This document shows positions 8,763 to 16,690 of a stretch of 64,000 nucleotides of DNA, in pieces (positions within the stretch are counted from its first letter, which is position 1; every line of letters begins with the position of its first letter). A program made the translations under genes and the position numbers. Source of the DNA: JANJUB01 sp040081075 (lineage in GTDB: Bacteria > Armatimonadota > Fimbriimonadia > Fimbriimonadales > Fimbriimonadaceae). The notes beneath the pieces were generated by a model, which saw nothing but the letters and a program-made list of their open reading frames with translations, was not told where the DNA came from and did no database searches. Location: contig JBEBHJ010000009.1 of assembly GCA_040081075.1 (NCBI GenBank), positions 9,861-73,860 of the forward strand, written 5' to 3'.

Positions 8763-8790
8763 CGGAGTAGTCTACTGGGAGGAACTCGCA

Positions 8791-10158
8791 GTGAACCACC
8801 CTGCCCTGCTCCGATTGGCAGAGGCGACGCGAGGAAGCGAATATGAGAACAAGATCTTCTTAGTCGGGGGTTGCGTTCGCGATGAACTCCTCGGCCTCGA
8901 ACCAAAAACCGATTTTGATCTCGTTATCACGGGAGACGCGGTGGCGCTTGCCGATTGGATTTGGGAACAAGGGCTCTCCTCTATACCGCCCGTAACCTAC
9001 CCGCGATTTGGCACCGCTATGGTTCAAATCGAAGGATTTCCCGTCGAACTCGTAACCGCTCGGCGCGAAAATTACCTTGAAGAGAGTCGAAAACCAATTG
9101 TCGAACCAGCCTCGTTGGATGAGGATGCCAAACGTCGTGATTTCACGATCAACACCTTGCTTAGAAACCTACACTCGGGCCAGCTGATTGACCCGCTGGG
9201 AGTTGCTGTTTCCGACCTCAGCGCGCGGATCCTGGCCGCCCCGGATGATCCGGTGAAACTGTTCTCTGATGACCCCCTGCGTATGCTGCGGGCCGTTCGA
9301 TTCCGGTGGCAACTTGACCTCACCCCGGGGCGAGGCCTGTATGAAGCCGTTTGGGCCGAGCGAGAACGTTTGAAAATCATCAGTGCCGAACGCATTCGGG
9401 ACGAGTGGTCGAAGATGTTAACTCTTCCCAACCAAAAGGCGGTTGGAGCCATGCGAGATTTGTTGAAACTGGGATTGCTTGAGCAGTTCTTGCCCGAGTT
9501 CATGCCGATGGTTGGACTTTTTCAAGGTGGATTTCACCATCTGGATGTGTGGGAACACACCTTGCTCGTGGTTGAAAGTTTGCCGGAAACCTCTCCAGAT
9601 AAGTTGGTATTGGTCTTGGCGGCCCTGTTCCATGATGTATCCAAACCTGAAACACGGAGCTACGAAGGCGGCAAGATCCGGTTTTTCGCGCATGAAGTAG
9701 TTGGAGCCAAACGCACAACTGAAATTCTTTCGCGACTAAAATTCCCCGGTGAAACCATCGAAGCGGTGACTAACTTAGTGAAGAACCACATGCGTTTGGC
9801 CACCTTTCACGAGCTTTCAAAGCCAGCAACTCGCCGGTTGATTCGCGATACTGATGGGCTAACTTATCTTCTCCTGGACTTGGTTGAGGCCGATTGCGCG
9901 GCCCTCAAACCCGGCAGTAAAACTCTCGATTTGAATCCCATTCGTGAAGCTATTGAGACGGTGATGATCGAAACTCCGCCCAGCCAGCTCGTGAGCCCCC
10001 TCAACGGTGAGGAGATCATGGCATTGACCGGACTCCCGCCCGGGAAAGCGGTGGGCGAAATCAAGGTGATGCTTACTGAAATGGTGATCGAGGGAGAGCT
10101 TGGCTTCGAAGACAAGTCAAAGGCAACTGAGATCGTGCTGGCAAAGCAAAGCCACTAG
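8791..10158 (+). CDS. CCA-adding tRNA nucleotidyltransferase with HD domain
   Basis: The enzyme belongs to class II poly(A) polymerase / tRNA nucleotidyltransferases. The N-terminal motif FLVGGCVRDELLGLEPKTDFDLVI holds the Gly-Gly and catalytic Asp pair. RRDFTINTLL and DDPLRMLRAVRF are the next family motifs. A C-terminal HD domain (LFHDVSKP near residue 280, FAHEVVGA and a later KNHMR) suggests 2',3'-phosphohydrolase-type activity as in proteobacterial CCA enzymes. Start is GTG at 8791 with a good GGAGGA ribosome site 8 bases upstream. At 455 residues, CCA addition, A-addition or poly(A) polymerase cannot be distinguished without alignment. Confidence 0.88.
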   Translation: MNHPALLRLAEATRGSEYENKIFLVGGCVRDELLGLEPKTDFDLVITGDAVALADWIWEQGLSSIPPVTYPRFGTAMVQIEGFPVELVTARRENYLEESRKPIVEPASLDEDAKRRDFTINTLLRNLHSGQLIDPLGVAVSDLSARILAAPDDPVKLFSDDPLRMLRAVRFRWQLDLTPGRGLYEAVWAERERLKIISAERIRDEWSKMLTLPNQKAVGAMRDLLKLGLLEQFLPEFMPMVGLFQGGFHHLDVWEHTLLVVESLPETSPDKLVLVLAALFHDVSKPETRSYEGGKIRFFAHEVVGAKRTTEILSRLKFPGETIEAVTNLVKNHMRLATFHELSKPATRRLIRDTDGLTYLLLDLVEADCAALKPGSKTLDLNPIREAIETVMIETPPSQLVSPLNGEEIMALTGLPPGKAVGEIKVMLTEMVIEGELGFEDKSKATEIVLAKQSH

Positions 10159-10174
10159 GCTCCAGAATCTAAAC

Positions 10175-11104
10175 TTGGATATCCACTTCATTGACACGCA
10201 CGCCGCTGGCGAACCAACTAGGATCATCATTGACCCACCCTTTGATCTCGGACGTGGGACGATGGCTGAGCGGCGTGATCGTTTTGTTTCGGATTTCGAT
10301 CACTTCCGGCGCGGCATTCTCTTGGAGCCGCGTGGTTCGGACATTTTGGTTGGAGCCCTCGTTTTTGAACCGAGTTTCCATCAAAGTGAATGGGGGGTCA
10401 TCTTCTTTAACAACGCAGGAGTGCTTGGAATGTGTGGGCATGGAACGATGTGTGTGGTCCAAGCCCTACGCCACTTAGGGCGTGTTGATAGTGAGACCCT
10501 TCTCGACTTAGAAACACCAGTGGGCCGTGTTACCGCCGAGATTTTTGAGGATAACTGGGTCGCGGTTCACAATGTTGCTTCTTACCGTCACCAAAAGGAT
10601 GTAGAGGTTTGTGTGGGGAATACGACCGTTAAGGGAGACATTGCTTACGGCGGCAACTGGTTCTTCATCACCCACGATTCGCCCTGCCCCGTTGACCCAG
10701 GTCACCTAACCGAACTGACGGAGTATTCCGTTAAAGTTCAAGCGGCCATTCGGGACGCGGGGATTGAGGGAGCCGATGGCGGAGTTATAGATCATATCGA
10801 AATCTGTGTAGCAACTGAAACCCCGGGAGCTGATTCTCGCAATTTTGTACTTTGCCCCGGAGCCGCTTATGATCGTTCGCCTTGCGGCACCGGCACCAGT
10901 GCCCACATGGCTTGCTTGTTCGCAGATGGCACGATAAGTGAGGGCCAGCCTTGGACTCAGGAGAGCGTGATTGGTACCACTTTTGAAGGATCTGTGACGG
11001 TTGTCTCGAACCAAATCTTGCCCGTGATTAGAGGTCGCAGCTTCGTAACGGCTGAGGGAAGGCTCATTTTCGACGAGAATGATCCGCTCTGCTATGGAAT
11101 CTAA
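10175..11104 (+). CDS. Proline racemase / 4-hydroxyproline 2-epimerase family protein
   Basis: The protein (about 309 residues) has both catalytic cysteines of the family: one in GMCGHGTM near residue 86 and one in SPCGTGTSAHMA near residue 236. Having two Cys argues for a racemase or epimerase rather than trans-3-hydroxyproline dehydratase, where the first is replaced. Substrate cannot be told apart here. The start is uncertain. The frame extends back to an ATG at 10100 inside the CCA gene, but the conserved N-terminus (IHFIDTHAAGEPTRI) begins right after the TTG at 10175, which I chose. It ends two bases before the convergent SDR gene. Confidence 0.85.
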   Translation: MDIHFIDTHAAGEPTRIIIDPPFDLGRGTMAERRDRFVSDFDHFRRGILLEPRGSDILVGALVFEPSFHQSEWGVIFFNNAGVLGMCGHGTMCVVQALRHLGRVDSETLLDLETPVGRVTAEIFEDNWVAVHNVASYRHQKDVEVCVGNTTVKGDIAYGGNWFFITHDSPCPVDPGHLTELTEYSVKVQAAIRDAGIEGADGGVIDHIEICVATETPGADSRNFVLCPGAAYDRSPCGTGTSAHMACLFADGTISEGQPWTQESVIGTTFEGSVTVVSNQILPVIRGRSFVTAEGRLIFDENDPLCYGI

Positions 11105-11106
11105 AA

Positions 11107-11799
11107 CTACAATATGCCTTTGGGAGGCATGATCGTAATCTCTTCGAGCACTCGATCTCCGGGAGCGAAGAGAATGTCGGCGATAAGGTCTCCGACGACT
11201 TCGGGCCGAAGCATATCGCTCCTATCCGGAACAAAACTTTGCGAATCCCATAGTTCGGTGTCAGTCGCACCAACAATTACGGTTGTGAAGTAAATTCCCC
11301 GAGCCCGATATTCCGCGTTCAGGGATTTCGTTGCGGCCAGCAATCCTGCTTTCGAGGCGCTATAGGTTGCGGCACCTGGGAACGCATGGACGGCCGCGAT
11401 ACTCGAGACACTCACAACTCGCCCGTACTGCCGCGCTAACATGCATGGGATCACACAAGCGGTCAGTTGCAAGGGAGCCACCAAGTTGATTTCCAATTGG
11501 GCACGGGGCTCGGAGTTATGAAAGTCTCCAAACTGGGCAATTCCGGCCGCATTGACTAACCCGATCTTTGCCTCCGGCATCCACTTGCTGACATTGCTAA
11601 CGACAGTTTTAACCGCGTCGTCAGCCGTAAGATCCACTTCCCAGGCGAGGGAGCCAGGGCAAAGCTCGCGAACTTGGGCGAGAGCATCTTTACGGCGACC
11701 TATCAAAGCAACTTGAACTCCGCGTTTTGCAAGCGCGATTGCGGTCGCTCGCCCAATGCCGCTCGTCGCGCCCGTTACAATCGCTAAATCAATCGCCAC
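11107..11799 (-). CDS. Short-chain dehydrogenase/reductase, possibly pterin-related
   Basis: This 230-residue classical SDR has the Rossmann motif TGATSGIGRA, the NAAG motif, a serine in VVSVSSIAAVH and the YSASK catalytic pair. I chose the GTG at 11799, which has GAGG 8 bases upstream and overlaps the end of the upstream PTPS-like gene by 11 bases. Upstream extension would run through that gene. Tight coupling to a pyruvoyl-tetrahydropterin-synthase homologue suggests, by inference only, a sepiapterin-reductase-like step in pterin synthesis. SDR substrate cannot be assigned from sequence, and a generic oxidoreductase remains possible. Confidence 0.85.
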   Translation of the reverse strand: MAIDLAIVTGATSGIGRATAIALAKRGVQVALIGRRKDALAQVRELCPGSLAWEVDLTADDAVKTVVSNVSKWMPEAKIGLVNAAGIAQFGDFHNSEPRAQLEINLVAPLQLTACVIPCMLARQYGRVVSVSSIAAVHAFPGAATYSASKAGLLAATKSLNAEYRARGIYFTTVIVGATDTELWDSQSFVPDRSDMLRPEVVGDLIADILFAPGDRVLEEITIMPPKGIL

Positions 11800-12610
11800 G
11801 GCAAACCTCGAAGCGGCTCCGCGCCGTTTCGTGAATGCAGATGCGCTCAAGTTGACCTGGAACGGCGCCGTCCAGGCGCTTCCAAATTTCCTGGGCAAGC
11901 GTTTCGGTAGTCGTCATTCGGCCCTCAAACTCCGGCAGATCCACATTGAGGTTCTTGTGATCGTATCGCTCTAAGATGTTCCGATTCACCGACGCGTCGA
12001 GCTCGGACATATCAATGATGAATCCGGTTTGAGGATCGGGAGTCCCGGTGACCGACACTTCCAAGACGTAGTTGTGACCGTGACCCGCGGCGTTATTGCA
12101 TTTGCCAAACAGCTCGGCGTTTTTCTCATCGCTGAGTTCGGCACAATGCAAGCGGTGAGCGGCTGCGAATTCGTAGGATCGAGAAAAAGTCATTTTGTTT
12201 GTTATTACGTTCAGATCGGCCCAAATTGTAGGCGTTTCCTCAAGTCGTATGTGGGTCAGAGTCACTTGCTGTGGAAGTCCGAGGAGCTCGGTTCGCAGGT
12301 AAAGCAACAGATTTTCGAGACAGGGAGTAACGGAGGCAAAGTGCGGAATCTCGTCGTTCATACTGCGTTGGGCAAATTGACTCACGATGTCACGTTGAAG
12401 CACCTCGTCAATCTCTTTGATGTTGATCACCATGCCAGTTTTGGGATCTACTTCCCCTTGGGTCGTGACGTCAAGAATGTAGTTGTGGCCATGGTTGAAC
12501 GGGCTCGCCCAAGGCCCAAAAATCTGTCGATTTTCCTCGGGCGACAGATTCGCCATCCAGAACCGGTGCCCTGCGGAAAAAGTTACACGTCGAGTCAGTT
12601 TCATCAGCAT
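11789..12610 (-). CDS. Tandem two-domain 6-pyruvoyl/6-carboxy-tetrahydropterin synthase-like protein
   Basis: The 273 residues hold two PTPS/QueD domains in a row, where the usual protein has one (about 120-140 residues). Domain 2 (from about residue 140) looks active: zinc-site histidines in AAHRLHC and GHGHNY, catalytic Cys in FGKCNN, Asp-His in YDHKNLN and the closing Glu in CIHET. Domain 1 keeps the zinc-type histidines (SAGHRF, HGHNY) but has FGPWAS where Cys is expected and FAQRS where Asp-His is expected. It is therefore probably a non-catalytic partner domain. The gene is 15 bases after a BMP-type lipoprotein gene and coupled to an SDR. It could serve queuosine/archaeosine-type or biopterin-type synthesis; no queC, queE or folE is in the window. 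Confidence 0.88.
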   Translation of the reverse strand: MLMKLTRRVTFSAGHRFWMANLSPEENRQIFGPWASPFNHGHNYILDVTTQGEVDPKTGMVINIKEIDEVLQRDIVSQFAQRSMNDEIPHFASVTPCLENLLLYLRTELLGLPQQVTLTHIRLEETPTIWADLNVITNKMTFSRSYEFAAAHRLHCAELSDEKNAELFGKCNNAAGHGHNYVLEVSVTGTPDPQTGFIIDMSELDASVNRNILERYDHKNLNVDLPEFEGRMTTTETLAQEIWKRLDGAVPGQLERICIHETARSRFEVCRGD

Positions 12611-12625
12611 GGCTTCCGCCCCCCG

Positions 12626-13504
12626 TTAGTATGGCTTACCAGCCATAAAGCCTTTCTCGAGCTCGACCAAACGCGCCAGGACGGGATCCGGAACGCGGTA
12701 TCGCTGGTCGGGGTTGATGACAAATGAGGAAACTCCATCTTTGAATCGGTATTCCGCCCTTCCTCCCGGTTTACCCTCCTTCACATTCGTGGCGATATCG
12801 AGAAACGCGCGCCCAGGAGTCACGACCACACTTCCTAAGATAGCAGGCGAATCTTCGTTTTGATTGGCAAAGTAACCCATCGCGAGGATTCCATTTCCCT
12901 CACAGGATTCAAAAACACCTTGATACCCGGTGAGTAAATCCTGCAAGATGACGTCTGCTCCACCCGCAATTGCACGTTGGACCGCCGCTGAACTGGCCAC
13001 ATCAAACTCGCTTTCAGGAGCCATTACCAGAACATTTGCGGCTCCGACCGCTTTCTTTACAGCGAGCACATTAGCTCCCGTCGGATTACGGCTGACAAAA
13101 CCGATACGACCGGATTTCGAGACGGACTTGGCGGCTAGGCCAGCAAGATAGAACGCCTCGTCGGATACTAGCCTTACGCCTCGATCTGCGCCTACCGCGA
13201 TGACCTTTCCTGACGTCGAGCCAGCCTCGCTTGCGCCAAAGTGTAAGACAAGCTTGTATCCGTTGTCAAGGAGTTCCTGCGTCGTTTTCTGGCGTTCTTC
13301 TGACGTTCGACAGGCAACCGTCAAAACATCGCAACCCAACTGTTGCTTGACCATTGCCAAGCCCTCGTATCCCCCCTGATCCCACATCTTGTTTGGCGTC
13401 GCATCGGTTAGAATGAGGGCCACAGAAAACTTGGGAGAAAGGCGAGGTTGTGCGCACCCGCAAATGGCGATCGCGACGAAGACGATCCAGCGCAACTTCA
13501 CCAT
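12626..13504 (-). CDS. BMP-family (PnrA/Med-like) substrate-binding lipoprotein
   Basis: The N-terminus is a lipoprotein signal (MVKLRWIVFVAIAICGC, cysteine at residue 17). The rest (292 residues in total) follows the basic-membrane-protein fold: VALILTDATPNKMWDQGGYEGL, then a GYKLVLHFG segment, AFYLAGLAA, GRIGFVS and GGADVILQDL. BMP proteins bind nucleosides or related compounds for ABC importers, or act in signalling. No permease or ATPase accompanies it. It is the first gene of a three-gene operon with the tandem PTPS and the SDR, which makes a pterin- or purine-like ligand an attractive but untested guess. Confidence 0.85.
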   Translation of the reverse strand: MVKLRWIVFVAIAICGCAQPRLSPKFSVALILTDATPNKMWDQGGYEGLAMVKQQLGCDVLTVACRTSEERQKTTQELLDNGYKLVLHFGASEAGSTSGKVIAVGADRGVRLVSDEAFYLAGLAAKSVSKSGRIGFVSRNPTGANVLAVKKAVGAANVLVMAPESEFDVASSAAVQRAIAGGADVILQDLLTGYQGVFESCEGNGILAMGYFANQNEDSPAILGSVVVTPGRAFLDIATNVKEGKPGGRAEYRFKDGVSSFVINPDQRYRVPDPVLARLVELEKGFMAGKPY

Positions 13505-13617
13505 ACTTTGAGTCTACTGTCATTTGGTAAGTCGAAGCGAACCCGATTTGCGAGAATCCAGCAAATCTACGGAGCCGAAGGGGGGGCCAACCTTGATACA
13601 ATTCGAATCAGGATTCT

Positions 13618-14808
13618 ATGACCATTTTGCGCGATCTTAACCTGCCTTCGATCTGGGTTGACCCCAGTTATCTTGCGACAACTGCAGGTTTCGTGATGAA
13701 GGGGCATAACTTGCGATTGTGCGGGGTTTTGGATTGCGGAGAGTTCAAAGGATACATCACACTTGAGGCGACCGAAAGTGCCGCGCCAAACCAAACCGTG
13801 GAAAGCCTCGCTCGGCCGGTTTCCGCCATCGTTTCTGGCAGCGCGCTTGTCCGCGAAGTTGCTGATCGTTTCGTGAATGAGAACCTTGAAATGGTCGCCG
13901 TGGTCGAAGACGGCAAGTTTCATGGCTTTGTGACTCCGTCCGTGCTTATCCGCGAGTTGGGGAAATCATACGACCCTATGACGGGGTTGCCCTGGAGCGA
14001 CGAACTCCGACGCTGGGGCGCCGATCACCTCGCCAACACAGAAGAAATCACGATTGTGTTTATCGACCTTAACGATTTCGGGGTCTATAACAAGACCCAC
14101 GGACACATTATTGGAGATCAGGTCCTTGGCGCGGTTTCCCGATTCCTTAAATCAAAAGTTGATGTTAAGACCGACGTTTTGGTTCGGTATGGCGGAGACG
14201 AGTTTGCGATTGGAACCACGCGTAGCCGCGAAGAAACCGAGGCATTGGCTCAAGAACTCCAAACTGGGATGCCCGAGGTCGAAATTGGCGAGGGGATAGA
14301 GCCAGTGGCCTTTTCCGTAGGACTGTGTGGGGGCCGCCGTCAAAAGGAGCGTTTAAGCGTCCACTACGCGGCAACCATCGATAATTTAATCAACAAGGCC
14401 AGCCAAGCATGTCAGGCCCAGAAGAGCGCGGCCAAAGGAATCGGCGCCCCGAGTCCGGAGGCCGCGCCCAGACCCCTATCGTACCGCGTTGTGGCCGTTT
14501 TTGCCGATCCTCAAGACCATGGCGGAGTTTCTACCGTCATCCTCAATCGGGGCGACGGCGTTTTCAGCGGTGCCTCAACCGAACCGGGGCTGACTGGTGT
14601 GGTGCAGGCCGCAGCTCGAGCCATCGAGATGGCGCAACCAGGAATCGCCCTTGAGATTAGTCGGGTGGCGCTCGAAGGTCAAACTCTAACAGTGGGCGGA
14701 AAGGTATCCGAATCCTTGGAACCGCGCGACCTTAATGTTCTTGAAGAACTTAGTGGAGACACCAACGTCGCAGCTGTAACCGCTCTTACCAAGGCTCTTA
14801 ACGGCTAG
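13618..14808 (+). CDS. CBS-pair GGDEF diguanylate cyclase-like protein
   Basis: The 396-residue soluble protein starts with a degenerate pair of CBS-like modules (residues about 10-110, each with a hydrophobic 'V(V/L)D.GEF.GY(I/V)T' strand). It continues with a GGDEF domain that begins at YDPMTGLPWSDEL and has an intact RYGGDEFAIG active loop near residue 191. The inhibitory I-site RxxD is VKTD here, so product inhibition is probably absent. The last about 110 residues (from LSYRVVAVFADP) form an alpha/beta region I cannot assign. CBS modules bind adenine nucleotides, so c-di-GMP synthesis may respond to energy state. Its TAG stop overlaps the convergent rqcH-like stop at CTAG. Confidence 0.88.
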   Translation: MTILRDLNLPSIWVDPSYLATTAGFVMKGHNLRLCGVLDCGEFKGYITLEATESAAPNQTVESLARPVSAIVSGSALVREVADRFVNENLEMVAVVEDGKFHGFVTPSVLIRELGKSYDPMTGLPWSDELRRWGADHLANTEEITIVFIDLNDFGVYNKTHGHIIGDQVLGAVSRFLKSKVDVKTDVLVRYGGDEFAIGTTRSREETEALAQELQTGMPEVEIGEGIEPVAFSVGLCGGRRQKERLSVHYAATIDNLINKASQACQAQKSAAKGIGAPSPEAAPRPLSYRVVAVFADPQDHGGVSTVILNRGDGVFSGASTEPGLTGVVQAAARAIEMAQPGIALEISRVALEGQTLTVGGKVSESLEPRDLNVLEELSGDTNVAAVTALTKALNG

Positions 14809-16292
14809 TTCACGACGACGGTTTTCTCGTGGCTGTAGGTAACCGCGCCCATCTTGCTGCCTCGAGGCTTGCGTACGTGCTTCCGCAGGCAGTAGTCAAC
14901 CGGCACATGGGTTGAATGTTTCATCGGGCTGTGCTGCACAACCAATCGGGCGGCGAAGGCAATGACCTCCGGCTGTACCTTTTCTGGATGGCGAGCCGTC
15001 GGAATAATGGCGTGAGCGGAAGGCTGCCCTCGGGCGTGCAACCAGAAATCATCGGGCTTGGCCACACGGAGCGTGAGATAGTCGTTCGCGGTGGAATTCT
15101 CACCTACCAAAACGCGGTATCCATGCGGTGCCGAATACTCTCGGATCCGGTTGCCCTCAAAAGGTCGTTCATCCTTTTCAACCGAACCCAGATTTGCCTT
15201 ATGGAGCCACTTTTTGGCCTGGGCTCGCTCGAAGATTTCTTGAATCTGGGCCACAGTTTCGGCACTCTCCAACTTCTGGATAGAACCACCAATATCGGTG
15301 CATTGCTCCTGCATCAGCTCAAGCTGGGTCCTTAGGATGGGCAATCGCTTTTTTGCCTTTTTGGCCCGTTCAAAGTAGGTTGTTGCATTTTCGACCGCGG
15401 TTTTTTCGGGGTCAACTTCAATCGTGATTGGCTCACCCGAATAGCCAAGAGTGGCGAATTGTGTGGTCCCTGGTGAGATTTGGGCGCCATAAGCAAGTAA
15501 AAGTTCACCCCTAAGCTGGTTTTCGGACGCACGATCTCCATTTTCTACAGCGATTGAGATCTCTCTTATTGCCGCTTCTCGACCCTTCAGGAGCCGGCTA
15601 AGTTGTCCTAGTAGCGAGGCTCGCCGTGACTCAATCTGTTGCCGCGGAATCTCGGCCGCGAAGAATTGATCCAACGCAACATTTAGTGACTCGCGGCGGA
15701 GCTCCGCGTATCCCAAAGCCGCAACCGAGCGCGGATAAGCACCATAACCGGGCACATAAACGGGGCCGAGCTCGGAGTCGCCCACATCTTTTGCAAATCG
15801 TGATAGACCTGGTTCAATGGGTGGGGGGGAAAATGGCTTACCGGGCAGGATCACGCGCGAGCTCTTGCTCGGGCCTACGCGCTTGGCCGCATCCACAATT
15901 TTGCCCTCTCGATCAACAAGGATCAGATTGCTATGCTTGCCCATAAGCTCGGCTCGCAAAAGAACAGGGCCAGCCACGATATCCAAGACTCTATCCCCAT
16001 CGATTTGTTCTAAGGAAGTGATGCGAGTCGAATCAAGATTTGAGCGACAAGCCGCCAAAAACGGGGTTGTAACAGCCTGATTCCTTCCTTTGGTTGCGGT
16101 GAGGTGAACTCGATGAAACGTTGGGTCGGCCGAAATGCTTAGGTAACTTATGCTTCCATGGAAAAGCTCAAGAGTTATCGTGAGATCATCAATCTGCCAG
16201 ACATTCTGAATTTTGGCTCCTACCCAAGGTTGGAGCTCAGCTACAACCGCGGCAAGAACGCCAGAATCGAAGGGGATACGCTTTAGGGGCAA
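14805..16292 (-). CDS. rqcH: NFACT-family ribosome quality-control protein (RqcH/Rqc2-like)
   Basis: The N-terminal NFACT-N domain (PFDSGVLAAVVAELQPWVGAKIQNVWQ, ELMGKHSNLILVD), a central helical stretch (about residues 270-350) and a C-terminal NFACT-R domain (FWLHARGQPSAHAIIP) match RqcH, older name fibronectin-binding protein A. Bacterial RqcH binds obstructed 50S subunits and adds alanine tails to stalled chains. At 495 residues it is shorter than Bacillus RqcH (about 570), mainly in the middle. The start is a TTG (16292) overlapping the upstream TPR gene by 10 bases. This is the last gene of a long minus-strand run. Confidence 0.88.
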   Translation of the reverse strand: MPLKRIPFDSGVLAAVVAELQPWVGAKIQNVWQIDDLTITLELFHGSISYLSISADPTFHRVHLTATKGRNQAVTTPFLAACRSNLDSTRITSLEQIDGDRVLDIVAGPVLLRAELMGKHSNLILVDREGKIVDAAKRVGPSKSSRVILPGKPFSPPPIEPGLSRFAKDVGDSELGPVYVPGYGAYPRSVAALGYAELRRESLNVALDQFFAAEIPRQQIESRRASLLGQLSRLLKGREAAIREISIAVENGDRASENQLRGELLLAYGAQISPGTTQFATLGYSGEPITIEVDPEKTAVENATTYFERAKKAKKRLPILRTQLELMQEQCTDIGGSIQKLESAETVAQIQEIFERAQAKKWLHKANLGSVEKDERPFEGNRIREYSAPHGYRVLVGENSTANDYLTLRVAKPDDFWLHARGQPSAHAIIPTARHPEKVQPEVIAFAARLVVQHSPMKHSTHVPVDYCLRKHVRKPRGSKMGAVTYSHEKTVVVN

Positions 16293-16642
16293 AATGCCAA
16301 CTGTCGCTTTGCATCCTCATGGGTGGGATCGTGGGCTAAGACCTTTCGGAAGCCATCGCAAGCTTCATCAAACATTCCAAGCATCATCATGGTCATCGCC
16401 ATGTCGTAGCGTGCATTGTTATGGGCCGGATGTTGGTTGACTACTCTTTGCAGGGTGGCCAATGAGCCGTCAAAATCACCCTCAAAACCCTGAATGAGTC
16501 CCATTTGCCAATGGGCGTTCGCATGATTAGGATCGGCGGCCAGCACCCTCTCCAACTGTTCACGAGCTTCGCGATAGCGACCCTCGCAACGAAACTGGAA
16601 CCCCATTTGGTAAACCGCTTCTAAATCCATGCTTACGGTCAT
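16283..16642 (-). CDS. Small TPR-repeat protein
   Basis: The product (about 120 residues) is made of three tetratricopeptide repeats: AVYQMGFQFRCEGRYREA, ANAHWQMGLIQGFEGDFDGS and NARYDMAMTMMMLGMFDEA, each followed by helix B and a 'DP-x-(H/N)' turn. It has no signal peptide. The start could be ATG 16642 (MTVSMDLEA) or ATG 16630 (MDLEA); the frame is open further upstream. The 3' end overlaps the rqcH-like start, suggesting coupled translation. Partner unknown. Confidence 0.75.
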   Translation of the reverse strand: MTVSMDLEAVYQMGFQFRCEGRYREAREQLERVLAADPNHANAHWQMGLIQGFEGDFDGSLATLQRVVNQHPAHNNARYDMAMTMMMLGMFDEACDGFRKVLAHDPTHEDAKRQLAFCP

Positions 16643-16690
16643 TGGGCGATTATGCTTAATCGCCGCCCCCCTTGTCAATACTCTTACAAT

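Noticed and set aside
12029..12727. Plus-strand frame (232 codons) opposite the tandem PTPS gene
   Set aside because: Both PTPS domains on the minus strand have clear motifs; the plus-strand frame also runs into the next gene.
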